A stretch of 64,000 nucleotides of DNA from Hyphomicrobiales bacterium (GTDB taxonomy: Bacteria; Pseudomonadota; Alphaproteobacteria; Rhizobiales; Rhizobiaceae): positions 1 through 64,000 of the forward strand of contig UBQW01000005.1 of the NCBI GenBank assembly GCA_900467745.1, given 5' to 3'. Each line of letters begins with the position of its first letter. Position 1 is the stretch's first letter. The notes beneath the pieces are model-generated. The model was not told the DNA's origin and ran no database searches. It saw only the letters and a list, made by a program, of their open reading frames with translations. This document shows, one piece after another, positions 39,667-47,399 of this stretch. The position numbers were made by a program, and so were the translations under genes.

Positions 39667-41418
39667 ATGAGAATTAAGAAAGACTACTCGCAATTCGTCC
39701 CGATGCTGATCGATCTGCGTGCTCTCGGCATGAACAAGAGGCAGATCATCGCCGATGGCTACATGAACAGCAGCGAGTATAAAGAAACGGCCAAGCTGAT
39801 CGCCGATAATTCGTTGACGTCAGAACCCCCGGCGATGCAAGAAACCTCAGAAAACGAGGAAATTGCACCTGAAACCGTCGGAAACGAGCCTAAAGAAGCG
39901 AAATCTGAAAAACCGAAGCCTCCGCGTATTTCCTCGATAGCCGAGCGATATCTCGACAAACCACGCGGTAAAGTTCACCGGTTCCTCGTCACCGCCGCCC
40001 AAGACGACACGCCAGTCTTCAGACCTTTTTGGGAGAACATGAAGGTCTACGCAAAGCTGATCAACGCCGAAATTATCGTCGGCGGTTTCACTTACCAAAA
40101 GGGTCTCTTTACAGACCATAATCAACGGACTGCCAGCTACGATCCAGAAGTCCAGCCGTTCATGGAATATGATCGGGTCCACCTTTCAGAAGACCTCCTC
40201 CTCGTAGCCGATGCCAACATCCTTCCAACCACCGCAAACCCGCTGAACGGTTGGCTCACCGTGAACCACGGCAACCACGTTCTCATTCCTCATGCCCGGA
40301 TTGCGTCGAAGGTCATCCCTCGCATGCAAGGCAACCCAGCAAAGCGAGCTGCCTCTACCGGCTGCTGCACTGTTCCAAGCTATGCGCCGAGGGCGGCAGG
40401 TCGGAAAGCGATCTTCCACCACACATATGGCTTCCAGCTCGTCGAGATCGATACTGATGGCCGGACCTTCTTCCGCCACGTGACTGGAGATGATTACGGA
40501 AACTTCCAGGACCTGACGACACAGATCATCGACGGAGAAGTCATTGGCAACTGCCGCATACGAGGCCTAGTTCCAGGTGATTGGCATCATCAACAGCTCG
40601 ACGCCAGGATCGCGAGCATCACGACCGGCGTGAATATCTGGTCGAACAAGGTCACCACCCGCAACAACATCCTGGACTGGTTTCAGCCTGAGTACGTCTT
40701 TTTCCATGACACGCTCGACTTCCGCTTCCGAAACCATCACGGCATCGCCGACCCGCATGAACGTGCTCGAATTGCTGCCTCGACATCCGGCGACGTTGAA
40801 GACGAGGTCCGGATGGCCGCAGCGTTCATCAATGCATGCCGCCGTCCGTGGTCGACATCCATCATGGTCGAGAGCAACCACGATGCAGCCATTGCGAAGT
40901 GGCTTAAGGGCGACGACGGCCGGTTTGACGGACTAAACGCGCACTACTGGCATAGCCTGAACGCTGAATGGCACCGCCGCTTGCGGGCACAGGACAATGA
41001 CTTCAACGTGGTTGAATTCGCCATGCGCGAGGTCGGTCTTGCCGACGACGTTCACTTCATTAAATCCGGACACTCGTTCATGCTCGACGATGTCGAGTGC
41101 GGGTTGCACGGTGATCTCGGGATCAACGGCAGCCGATCAGCTCCGGCGCAGTATCGTCGCTTTGGCGTCAAGACGAACTCAGGTCACACTCATTCGCCGG
41201 AGATCATCGACGGCCAGTATGTCGCCGGTGTCAGCGCAAAGCTGGATCAGGGATATAACAAGGGGCCAACGACATGGGCCCACGCCCACATCCTGCAGTA
41301 TCACAACACGAAGCGTTGCCTGCTGCACATCGAGGAGGATGGTCGCTTCATGGCGACCGGCGACCTAACGTTCGAAGAGACGGAAATCCTGGAAGACGAC
41401 GAGCTTCTGGCAGCCTAA
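39667..41418 (+). CDS. T5 A1-like metallophosphoesterase/nuclease
   Basis: A 583-aa protein. The C-terminal two thirds carry calcineurin-type motifs: GDWHHQQLD (about 304-312), FHDTLDF (346-352), ESNHD (402-406), HGDLG (481-485) and SGHTHSP (505-511). The large size, the central domain (GFTYQKGLFTDH; GNHVLIPHARIASKVIPRMQGNP) and the order of these motifs recall the phage T5 pre-early protein A1, which acts in host DNA breakdown. The N terminus (1-50) looks like a small helix-turn-helix. It has its own promoter region with an inverted repeat and lies outside the tail and lysis units. Function here is inferred. Confidence 0.55.
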   Translation: MRIKKDYSQFVPMLIDLRALGMNKRQIIADGYMNSSEYKETAKLIADNSLTSEPPAMQETSENEEIAPETVGNEPKEAKSEKPKPPRISSIAERYLDKPRGKVHRFLVTAAQDDTPVFRPFWENMKVYAKLINAEIIVGGFTYQKGLFTDHNQRTASYDPEVQPFMEYDRVHLSEDLLLVADANILPTTANPLNGWLTVNHGNHVLIPHARIASKVIPRMQGNPAKRAASTGCCTVPSYAPRAAGRKAIFHHTYGFQLVEIDTDGRTFFRHVTGDDYGNFQDLTTQIIDGEVIGNCRIRGLVPGDWHHQQLDARIASITTGVNIWSNKVTTRNNILDWFQPEYVFFHDTLDFRFRNHHGIADPHERARIAASTSGDVEDEVRMAAAFINACRRPWSTSIMVESNHDAAIAKWLKGDDGRFDGLNAHYWHSLNAEWHRRLRAQDNDFNVVEFAMREVGLADDVHFIKSGHSFMLDDVECGLHGDLGINGSRSAPAQYRRFGVKTNSGHTHSPEIIDGQYVAGVSAKLDQGYNKGPTTWAHAHILQYHNTKRCLLHIEEDGRFMATGDLTFEETEILEDDELLAA

Positions 41419-41873
41419 CGCTTGATCATGCTGCAGTTAGCCTGCCTGAATTTGGTCTCGGCGATGGACTTCAATGTCGCCGGGTCCGTGATCCAGTCTT
41501 TCAGCTCAAGTGTTGCGCCGTCAGGCCCCTTCTTTGCCATCTTGTCGAAAGTTGCGCTTCCAACCAACTGGTAGATACGGCCGATCACGAAGTCATCGTT
41601 CGGCCCTTGGACTACTCCCATAATCGACATCGGCGTATGCTGGAATGTGTCCTGCCGGTCGATCTTTCCAGACCGTAACTTGGTGACAAACTTCGTCGCC
41701 ACTTCTAGGCCGAGGTTGAAAAGCCGCTCGGATTCCACCTGGTCACCCGCTTGGCTTGCGAAGACGTGACACTCCCAAGCACTAAAGGCTAGCGAGCCGA
41801 GCTTGGCGTCGTCAGGTGTGGCGTATGCAGAAGTCGAAAGCAGGCAAGCTGCCACAGTGATAAATCGGCGCAT
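41415..41873 (-). CDS. Secreted small protein
   Basis: A 152-aa protein started at ATG 41873 so that a clean signal peptide leads (MRRFITVAACLLSTSAYA, cleavage likely after AYA). The mature part has two cysteines (WECHVF; QANCSM) that could form a disulfide. No family is recognised. It converges with the A1-like gene, overlapping its stop by 4 bp, and forms a two-gene leftward unit with the gene upstream. It may act in the periplasm of the lysogen. Confidence 0.6.
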   Translation of the reverse strand: MRRFITVAACLLSTSAYATPDDAKLGSLAFSAWECHVFASQAGDQVESERLFNLGLEVATKFVTKLRSGKIDRQDTFQHTPMSIMGVVQGPNDDFVIGRIYQLVGSATFDKMAKKGPDGATLELKDWITDPATLKSIAETKFRQANCSMIKR

Positions 41874-41905
41874 GATATCCCCCATACCTGAGGCACATTT
41901 GCCTG

Positions 41906-42241
41906 TCACCGTTTCTTGGTCAACGCCTCTTTCTGGGCCGCCAATCCACGTTCGGCATCAATACAATACTGAATCATCGCCAGGGCCTCGAATGCGGGGC
42001 CCTGGGTGCTGCTGCCGAATACTGGTTTCTTGATCGTGTGCCTCTTACCTACCGTCCGCCCCCACCAGCGCTTACGCGTATCCTCGATGGTGATCTGGTA
42101 GCCTGCGCCGTCCCTCTTCAGCGTCGCCAGATATGGGTATTTCGGATCGCGAAAGACGTGATCGTCGCCTCGTAGGACTGCTTCATACAGCGCCCTCTCC
42201 AGGTCTCGATCAAAATCTCCGTATAGCTTTTTCGTATCCAT
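41906..42241 (-). CDS. Phage hypothetical protein
   Basis: A 111-aa basic protein (MDTKKLYGDFDRDLERALYEAVLRGDDHVF...). The middle (YLATLKRDGAGYQITIEDTRKRWWGRTVGKRH) has a beta-hairpin look with a Trp pair; no family is recognised. It is divergent from the muramidase gene with 72 bp between, and 32 bp upstream of the secreted protein gene, so the two may be one transcript. Confidence 0.55.
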   Translation of the reverse strand: MDTKKLYGDFDRDLERALYEAVLRGDDHVFRDPKYPYLATLKRDGAGYQITIEDTRKRWWGRTVGKRHTIKKPVFGSSTQGPAFEALAMIQYCIDAERGLAAQKEALTKKR

Positions 42242-42313
42242 GCAAGATTTCGTTTCGTCATTTCAGCCGACCGTCTCAGCATCGAATGTAACGGGATTAC
42301 GCGTCGGTGACTG

Positions 42314-43036
42314 ATGGGCCTCTTCGATATTTTCACTTCGTTCGAATCCGACGATCAGCCGGACTGGCGACACTCAGTAGATGAATGCCTAGGCGGCGAT
42401 GAAGTTGCCTGCGAGTGGGTGGAAGTCACTGCTGCAGCGTTGCCTCAGAACCTTGTTGGCACCGGTAAACGTCTATCAGCGACTGGTTACGAAACCGCTG
42501 CCACACGCCTCGGTGTTCCGGTAGCCTCCATCAAAGCAGTCTGCGCCGTCGAAGCTCTCGGCTCCGGTTTCCTGAACTCCGGCCGTCTCAAAATCCTTTA
42601 CGAGGCTCACAAGTTCTCGGCTGCCACCGGCAGGAAATACGACAAGTCACACCCGAACATCAGCTCGAAGTCCCGGAACAAAGCACTCTACGGTGCCGGT
42701 GGTGAACACCAGTACACCCGCCTGAAGCAGGCGATGACCCTGAATGAAACTGCCGCCCTGGCAAGCGCCTCCTGGGGCATGTTTCAGATTCTTGGCAGCA
42801 ACTATGCCGCCGCAGGTTTCCCATCCGTCCATGCCTTCGTCTACGACCAGTTGCAGGGCGAAGACAACCAGCTCATGGCGTTCTGCGCCTTTGTGAAGGC
42901 TAACCCGGTGATGCACAAGGCGCTGGTCAAGAAGGACTGGGCGACGTTTGCCCGCCTCTATAACGGGCCTAGCTACAAGGACAACGCCTACGACACGAAA
43001 CTGGCTGCCGCCTTCAAGAAGTTTGGAGGCAAATGA
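42314..43036 (+). CDS. Endolysin, N-acetylmuramidase family
   Basis: The 240-aa lysis enzyme cleaves peptidoglycan glycan strands. The N-acetylmuramidase (PF11860-type) domain fills residues about 55-235: the catalytic glutamate in AVCAVEALGSGFL, RLKILYEAHKFSA, ALASASWGMFQILGSNYAAAGFPSV, and the end WATFARLYNGPSYKDNAYDTKLAAAF. There is no signal peptide or SAR helix, so a holin is needed for export. It heads the rightward lysis operon and overlaps the next gene by ATGA. Confidence 0.9.
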   Translation: MGLFDIFTSFESDDQPDWRHSVDECLGGDEVACEWVEVTAAALPQNLVGTGKRLSATGYETAATRLGVPVASIKAVCAVEALGSGFLNSGRLKILYEAHKFSAATGRKYDKSHPNISSKSRNKALYGAGGEHQYTRLKQAMTLNETAALASASWGMFQILGSNYAAAGFPSVHAFVYDQLQGEDNQLMAFCAFVKANPVMHKALVKKDWATFARLYNGPSYKDNAYDTKLAAAFKKFGGK

Positions 43037-43341
43037 TGGGAAAACACATACCAGTCAGCCCTGAAAATTACCGACCACGCTCGGTCCTTCTGCTGCAAGA
43101 ACAACTCACGCAGACGATCCTCGACTACATCGACAGTACAGGTCTCTCGAACTTGGAGATCAGCGTAATGATCAGGCGGAAGTATTCGACCTTCCGCGCG
43201 TGCTACCTCCGCGAAATGAGGTCAGGCACCTTGCTTGGTGTCTCTCGCCTACTCTGCATCTGTGAAGCCTTGGGCATCTTTCCTGTGTTCCAGATTGTCC
43301 AAACCCAGCGCTTGCAGATCGCAATGTCGGAGGCCGCATGA
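43033..43341 (+). CDS. Small HTH-like protein in the lysis operon
   Basis: A 102-aa protein (ATG 43033 or 43036). Residues about 43-90 (LEISVMIRRKYSTFRACYLREMRSGTLLGVSRLLCICEALGI) resemble an XRE-type helix-turn-helix with the R-x-G-T linker before the last helices. A DNA-binding protein between endolysin and membrane genes is unusual. It may control late genes. It overlaps neighbours on both sides by ATGA. Confidence 0.5.
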   Translation: MMGKHIPVSPENYRPRSVLLLQEQLTQTILDYIDSTGLSNLEISVMIRRKYSTFRACYLREMRSGTLLGVSRLLCICEALGIFPVFQIVQTQRLQIAMSEAA

Positions 43342-43586
43342 CGAAGCCTCTCATTCAGAAACATCGTCCGATCAGCCAGAAGTCCCGCAGCTATTCCAAG
43401 AAGATCGTCGCCTGGACCATTCTCGGCATCTTTCTGTTGGCCCTCCTCGGCCGTGACGCTGAGATCATTTACGCGACCGGCACGATCTCGATCAGCCTGA
43501 TCCTCATTTACATCGCCAATGGCCAGCTTGACCTCCGCGCCTTGCTGAAGACCGGCATCATCGACCTGAGGAAGAAGGGGCCGTGA
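43338..43586 (+). CDS. Holin-like small membrane protein
   Basis: An 82-aa protein with a basic N terminus (MTKPLIQKHRPISQKSRSYSKK), two hydrophobic segments (IVAWTILGIFLLALLG and ATGTISISLILIYIANG) and a basic tail. Size, two spans and position between endolysin and spanins match a class II holin. It overlaps the Rz-like gene. Confidence 0.6.
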   Translation: MTKPLIQKHRPISQKSRSYSKKIVAWTILGIFLLALLGRDAEIIYATGTISISLILIYIANGQLDLRALLKTGIIDLRKKGP

Positions 43587-43942
43587 TGTTCAGCTACCTT
43601 AAAATCGCGGGTATCGCCGCCGTCGTTGCTCTTATTGGCTTCGGCTACGTCCATTATAACGGGCTATTGAACGACCGGGAAACCATGGCCGCCGCACTGG
43701 CAACGGCGAAGGCCACCAACGACCTTGCCATTGACAGGGCTAACGAGAATGCTGCTAAGGCCCTTGAGATCGAAGCCGCCTACAAGGTTCAGATCGCATC
43801 CCTGGAAATCCTGGCTGCTGAAACCGCTGCGGCTGAAGCCCTCTCCAGAGCGTTCAGCGACGAACTTGCGACAGCAGACGATATCGAAGTTCCCGAAAGC
43901 CTGGCGAAGCCATTTCTCAAGCGTTTCGGAGGCACGCGATGA
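43586..43942 (+). CDS. Rz-like i-spanin
   Basis: A 118-aa protein with one N-terminal membrane span (IAGIAAVVALIGFGYVHY) and a periplasmic helical rod (ETMAAALATAKATNDLAIDRANENAAKALEIEAAYKVQIASLEIL), the layout of inner-membrane spanins. GTG 43583 is an alternative start. It pairs with the lipoprotein encoded next to fuse inner and outer membranes at the end of lysis. The stop overlaps the Rz1-like ATG by 4 bp. Confidence 0.75.
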   Translation: MFSYLKIAGIAAVVALIGFGYVHYNGLLNDRETMAAALATAKATNDLAIDRANENAAKALEIEAAYKVQIASLEILAAETAAAEALSRAFSDELATADDIEVPESLAKPFLKRFGGTR

Positions 43943-44220
43943 AGGACGTTTTCGGAAAGGTCGCGACCGTTGCCGCGTTCGCAATGGTCATTTCGATGCT
44001 GGCGGCATGCCAGACGACAGAACCCAAGGTGATCACCCAGGTCCAGGTACAGCGGATTGAGGTGCCGAAGAGCCTGCTGACGTGTTCGTCTGAGCCGGTC
44101 TATGGAAGCGTGACCGTGACGGTGAAGGACCTGATGAAATTCGCGGATCAGCTTGCGAAGGCCGGTGCCGATTGCCGGTCTAAGCTGGATGCGGTGAAGC
44201 GGATTGTTGAGGGGCAATAG
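43939..44220 (+). CDS. Rz1-like o-spanin lipoprotein
   Basis: A 93-aa lipoprotein: signal segment VATVAAFAMVISMLAAC with lipobox LAAC (acylated Cys about 24), then QTTEPKVITQVQVQRIEVPKSLLTC, the usual short linker ahead of the spanin contact region. It is co-translated with the i-spanin and is the last gene of the lysis operon before a terminator. Confidence 0.78.
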   Translation: MKDVFGKVATVAAFAMVISMLAACQTTEPKVITQVQVQRIEVPKSLLTCSSEPVYGSVTVTVKDLMKFADQLAKAGADCRSKLDAVKRIVEGQ

Positions 44221-44221
44221 C

Positions 44222-44247
44222 AAAGCCCGGGTGTTATCCCGGGCTTT
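44222..44247. terminator. Bidirectional terminator after the lysis operon
   Basis: AAAGCCCGGG and CCCGGGCTTT form a perfect 10-bp stem with a 6-nt loop. The A- and T-rich ends serve both strands. It separates the rightward lysis genes from the leftward genes at 44256. Confidence 0.85.
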
Positions 44248-44255
44248 CGAGCAAT

Positions 44256-44420
44256 CTATTCTGGCTTCGTTTGAGGTTTAAGACGGCTGGCGGCGAACGC
44301 CAAAGCGATACTGTTGAGACTTGCACCTATCCGCCCTTCCATCATAGCGGTTTGCCGCGCGTGTTCTTCCTTCACAGCCTTCGGATCGAGCTTCTGAGAC
44401 TTGGTTGGTTTCTTGCTCAA
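44256..44420 (-). CDS. Small phage protein (54 aa) with TTG start
   Basis: A TTG at 44420 overlaps the stop of the upstream gene (TTGA) and has a strong GGAGGTGG site before it. The product (MSKKPTKSQKLDPKAVKEEHARQTAMMEGRIGAS...) is a basic helical peptide. The frame is open further upstream, but there it overlaps the 116-aa gene. No function is known. Confidence 0.5.
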   Translation of the reverse strand: MSKKPTKSQKLDPKAVKEEHARQTAMMEGRIGASLNSIALAFAASRLKPQTKPE

Positions 44421-44767
44421 GCTTCCACCTCCAGTCGACGGAAGTCTGGGATTGACCACCCTGCGGCCTTGAGTTCGGGCACAGGATACATTGAACCGTT
44501 GCCGGTGATAGTTTCCAGCTCTTTCAGCAGTTCGACGTCGGGGCCTTCGATCCCGCGCGCTGTCAGCTCCGCGTGATGCTGAGAGCAAATTTCCGACAAA
44601 GCGCGGAACGGCTCGGCAGCTCTGACCACGTTGATTTCGTATCGGCCGACATCATTGCCGACTTCGAGCTTGACCTGCAGCAACGGCCACAGGATCAGCT
44701 CGACGCGAACGTCCTCCTTGATCATATCGATGATCATCGGACTGGATTTTTGAGATTCTTTCTTCAT
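44417..44767 (-). CDS. Phage hypothetical protein
   Basis: A 116-aa protein (MKKESQKSSPMIIDMIKEDVRVELILWPLLQVKLEVGNDVGRYEI...). The middle helix (PFRALSEICSQHHAELTARGIEGPDVELLKEL) is amphipathic; the C terminus includes AAGWSIPDFRRLEVEA. No recognised family. It forms a two-gene leftward unit with the 54-aa gene. Confidence 0.55.
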   Translation of the reverse strand: MKKESQKSSPMIIDMIKEDVRVELILWPLLQVKLEVGNDVGRYEINVVRAAEPFRALSEICSQHHAELTARGIEGPDVELLKELETITGNGSMYPVPELKAAGWSIPDFRRLEVEA

Positions 44768-44840
44768 TGCACCTACTCGTTACGTGTGGTGCTGACTCAA
44801 TTAGTGAACGCCCCCAGCCCATTACAAGAGACAAAATGAA

Positions 44841-44870
44841 AGGCCCCGTTTCCGGAGCCTCTTTTTATTT
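44841..44870. terminator. Bidirectional terminator
   Basis: AGGCCCCG-TTTC-CGGAGCCT forms a stem with one mismatch, followed by CTTTTTATTT on the plus strand; on the minus strand an AAAGGCC arm gives a U-rich tail. It sits at the end of the leftward methyltransferase operon (gene stop 44865). Confidence 0.65.
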
Positions 44871-45116
44871 CAGCGCGGACGGCCGCTTGAAGGCTGGCCT
44901 TGGCGGTGGCGCTCTTCGCCGAGCTGGAGCCTGGGCTGCTGGTGCTGGCTCTGGATGAGGCGATGCCGCCGTGTGCACAACATGCGGCCGGATTTTGATT
45001 TTGCCAGAAGCGAGCACCTTTTCCATCGCTCGGTCCAGTGACGAAAGGAAACGCTGGTGTTCAGGAGAAATTCCGGTCGATTGAGCGGAGGCAGTGAGAG
45101 GGATTGGCTTTCTCAT
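44865..45116 (-). CDS. Small Pro/Ala-rich phage protein
   Basis: An 83-aa protein: an N-terminal helix (STGISPEHQRFLSSLDRAMEKVLASGKIKIRP) followed by a disordered Pro/Ala/Arg tail (EPAPAAQAPARRRAPPPRP). The ATG overlaps the stop of the methyltransferase (ATGA). Function unknown; it may be an accessory partner of that enzyme. Confidence 0.5.
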   Translation of the reverse strand: MRKPIPLTASAQSTGISPEHQRFLSSLDRAMEKVLASGKIKIRPHVVHTAASPHPEPAPAAQAPARRRAPPPRPAFKRPSALK

Positions 45117-45631
45117 GCTGTGGCTCCCAGGTTATCAACGGCGTGAAGGACTTCCGGCTGACCGAGGTAGCCTCTCTGCCACCAGATGGCGGAGAGTTGA
45201 AAGCCCGATTGAGGCCATGGTTTCGGTGGGGTAGGCATATGAAGCAACCCACGGATACGGAACCCGTGCTTCTGCACGATCTTCACCCGCGCCTTAGTGT
45301 AAGCGTGGTTTGTGGTGATCAGAAAGATGACGTTGTTCGATATGGTCATCGCGTGGTCCATGAAATCCTTGATCTTCGACCACGGCGGATTGCTCACGAT
45401 CCAGTCGACAGACTCATTGAACTGGAAGAAATCGCGTCCCTCATCCAGTTCGCACCACAGTTTTTCGCAATGGTGTGGAAACTGGTCGAAGAAAGCTCCC
45501 TGTCCACGACATGGATCAAGCACGCGGCCAGAAAGCGGCAGTAGTCGGCAGATCATAGAGGACCACGCGACGGGCGTGTAAACCCGGTCGCTGTCCTCTC
45601 CTGTTGCTGAGGGAAGAGGCTGGTGTTTCAT
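45113..45631 (-). CDS. Small DNA methyltransferase-like protein
   Basis: A 172-aa protein started at ATG 45631 (MKHQPLPSATG). It has the AdoMet motif I GRVLDPCRGQGAFF (about 36-49) and the catalytic motif IV IVSNPPW (about 84-90), which fits amino-methyltransferases acting on adenine or cytosine N4. YTPVAWSSMICRLL precedes motif I, as in phage enzymes of this compact class. No restriction endonuclease is seen next to it, so it is probably an orphan enzyme that protects phage DNA or marks the lysogen. It is coupled on both sides by ATGA overlaps. Confidence 0.75.
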   Translation of the reverse strand: MKHQPLPSATGEDSDRVYTPVAWSSMICRLLPLSGRVLDPCRGQGAFFDQFPHHCEKLWCELDEGRDFFQFNESVDWIVSNPPWSKIKDFMDHAMTISNNVIFLITTNHAYTKARVKIVQKHGFRIRGLLHMPTPPKPWPQSGFQLSAIWWQRGYLGQPEVLHAVDNLGATA

Positions 45632-46251
45632 GCTGCTGCTCCGATCCAGTCCCAATTTGCGTCGTATCCGTGCTTGATCTCTCGGTCGATCCTGTCGACA
45701 GTGAAGTCGTAGAGCGTCTTGTGCGTGCGGGTCCGCACCTCCATGATCCTGTCGACAACTGCATATTCATCGCCGCCCACCCATTGAGAAATCTGTCGAA
45801 GGGTCAGATGACCGGAAGCGATGATTTTCCGGAGCCGCGACCGCACTTGCTGATCCTCAGTCATCCGCACCGGTTTGCCGTCGCGACGAACGACGTCGTA
45901 GCCACGAAGATCGGCGATATACGCTGCATGACCCACATCGCGCAGGCTGTTGATGATCTCGCCGTCACTGACGACGTCGTAAATTTGATCAGCTGCCAGC
46001 AGAGGCGCTTCGTTGATGGTCGCGCCTACGGCAAGCTCCATGAGCAACTCAGCCGAGATCACTCGCGGATCGCTTGCCGAGCACCATGCATCGATGGTGC
46101 GGGCGGAAACATTGAGCCATTCAGCGGCCTCGGCACGGCGCTCTGATCGGTCGCCAAAGCTGTTGATCAGCTGGACCGTCCATCGCTCAATCGCGCGCTT
46201 TGTGAAAGAGGGCTTCGGAGGCCGCACAGTAAATGATCGATATCTTCCCAT
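45628..46251 (-). CDS. HTH-containing phage protein
   Basis: A 207-aa protein started at ATG 46251 (MGRYRSFTVRPPKPSFTKRAIERWT). The segment RRAEAAEWLNVSARTIDAWCSASDPRVISAELLMELA is a clear helix-turn-helix; a second candidate lies near HLTLRQISQWVGGDEYAVVDRIM. It is probably a transcription factor controlling the methyltransferase operon it heads, or a lysogeny regulator. No CI-like peptidase or dimer domain is seen. Confidence 0.6.
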   Translation of the reverse strand: MGRYRSFTVRPPKPSFTKRAIERWTVQLINSFGDRSERRAEAAEWLNVSARTIDAWCSASDPRVISAELLMELAVGATINEAPLLAADQIYDVVSDGEIINSLRDVGHAAYIADLRGYDVVRRDGKPVRMTEDQQVRSRLRKIIASGHLTLRQISQWVGGDEYAVVDRIMEVRTRTHKTLYDFTVDRIDREIKHGYDANWDWIGAAA

Positions 46252-46337
46252 AGTAACAATCTCCCTTCCGGAATAGCCCGGCAAAGAAATCGTGTGTCGT
46301 AAATTCTGTCGGCGCAAATGGGCTGTGTAGTCAGACT

Positions 46338-46376
46338 GTTGACTGCGTCAGCAATACCAATGGTTGGTCAACGTAA
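46338..46376. promoter_or_regulatory. Divided half-sites shared with the A1-like gene region
   Basis: GTTGACTGC (46338-46346) and GTCAACGTAAT (about 46367-46377) match the two arms at 39543-39575, here further apart. The site lies in the divergent region between 46251 (leftward) and 46477 (rightward), suggesting that one regulator acts at both places. Confidence 0.4.
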
Positions 46377-46476
46377 TATTTTTTCGAGAGGTGTAATTAT
46401 TGTCGGCGGCGTTTGTCGATTGCTTTGGCTGAGCGAACGATCTCTCTAATTCCTCAACGAATGGGAGATGAAGGAA

Positions 46477-47022
46477 ATGCGATTTTTTATGGCACTGATA
46501 ATGGCAATGGCCAATCTCGCAAAAGGCACGCTGACGAGCGCGTGGAATTTTCTTGACTGGTCGTGGCGTGCGGCATGGTCTTGGCTGCCAGGCGGCGGCG
46601 GCGGCGGAACTGTAATGCCCCCGAAGAAGCTCGACTTGCCCGACGCCGATGACGCAAAAGACGCGAAGGAAGCTGCAGCAAGCCAGCAACTAGCGGCAGA
46701 CTACATGCTGTCGTCGCCGGAGCGCGTCGCGCTCGCCTGGGCTCGTGCAACCAAAGATGAAAGGGACTCGATCCCTTTGACCAAGCTTTCCACAGATCAG
46801 ATTGATTGGCTGGAGGTGCGCCTGACCGATGCCCAGATCAAAATTTTGGCTTCTGAGAAATCAGAATTCAAGGTTGCTGCAGCATTGGCTGGTCAGGATG
46901 ATGCCATTCCTGGAGTTCCAAGCGTACCAAGGCCAAAGAAAAAATCCGGCCCTGACTTAACGGACCGGATTTCAGATTTTCGAATGGGCGGAATCGAGAG
47001 GCCACCGGCCTACGTTCACTGA
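46477..47022 (+). CDS. Phage hypothetical protein with hydrophobic N terminus
   Basis: A 181-aa protein started at ATG 46477, 8 bp after GGGAG; ATG 46468 overlaps that site and is less likely. The N terminus (MRFFMALIMAMANLAKGTLTSAWNFLDWSWRAAWSWLPGGGGGG) is hydrophobic and Trp-rich, then comes an acidic helical body. It may be membrane-associated. Near its end an 8-bp inverted repeat lies inside the coding sequence. It converges with the gene ending at 47016 and uses the terminator within that gene. Confidence 0.55.
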   Translation: MRFFMALIMAMANLAKGTLTSAWNFLDWSWRAAWSWLPGGGGGGTVMPPKKLDLPDADDAKDAKEAAASQQLAADYMLSSPERVALAWARATKDERDSIPLTKLSTDQIDWLEVRLTDAQIKILASEKSEFKVAAALAGQDDAIPGVPSVPRPKKKSGPDLTDRISDFRMGGIERPPAYVH

Positions 47023-47399
47023 AGCGCCGACTGCCGACGACGGACCGCATCACGAAAAGGCCTCGACCTGGCAGCATCTTGCAGTTGCCGGGTCTTTTTT
47101 ATCAGCGGCAAAAGCCGTTCAATTTCCTCGTCGTATTCGGCCGGAGGAATAAATTCACGCAGATAGTCTCCGTGCCGCTCCCATACGGCTTCGACGTCAT
47201 CCTCGCGCTGCCTGTCCGCAGGAGACATCATCATATCCTGCACCGCCATCTCCTGATTTTGCAGAGCTTCCTGATGATCTGCGGCGAGATCGGACCAGCG
47301 CACGTAGCCTGTATGGCTCAACACCTTGTCCATCGACATCCCGTTTTCCCGCCAGTGCATCAGCGCGATAGCCGGGCTCATCATCTGCTGCTTAATCAT
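47016..47399 (-). CDS. Phage hypothetical protein
   Basis: A 127-aa helical, Met- and Arg-rich protein (MIKQQMMSPAIALMHWRENGMSMDKVLSHTGYVRWSDLAADHQ...). The C-terminal basic end (FRDAVRRRQSALQ) overlaps a terminator for the opposite strand. No family is recognised. It is coupled by ATGA to the coiled-coil gene upstream. Confidence 0.5.
   Translation of the reverse strand: MIKQQMMSPAIALMHWRENGMSMDKVLSHTGYVRWSDLAADHQEALQNQEMAVQDMMMSPADRQREDDVEAVWERHGDYLREFIPPAEYDEEIERLLPLIKKTRQLQDAARSRPFRDAVRRRQSALQ
47065..47100 (+). terminator. Terminator inside the end of a convergent gene
   Basis: GACCTGGC (47065-47072) and GCCGGGTC (47087-47094) followed by six T residues. It is the same stem and tail as 16205-16240. 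It lies 43 bp after the stop of the rightward gene, within the last codons of the leftward one. Confidence 0.75.

Noticed and set aside
46940..46980. AAATCCGG/CCGGATTT inverted repeat as a terminator
   Set aside because: It lies inside the coding end of the 181-aa gene; the real terminator follows at 47065. It may be incidental.
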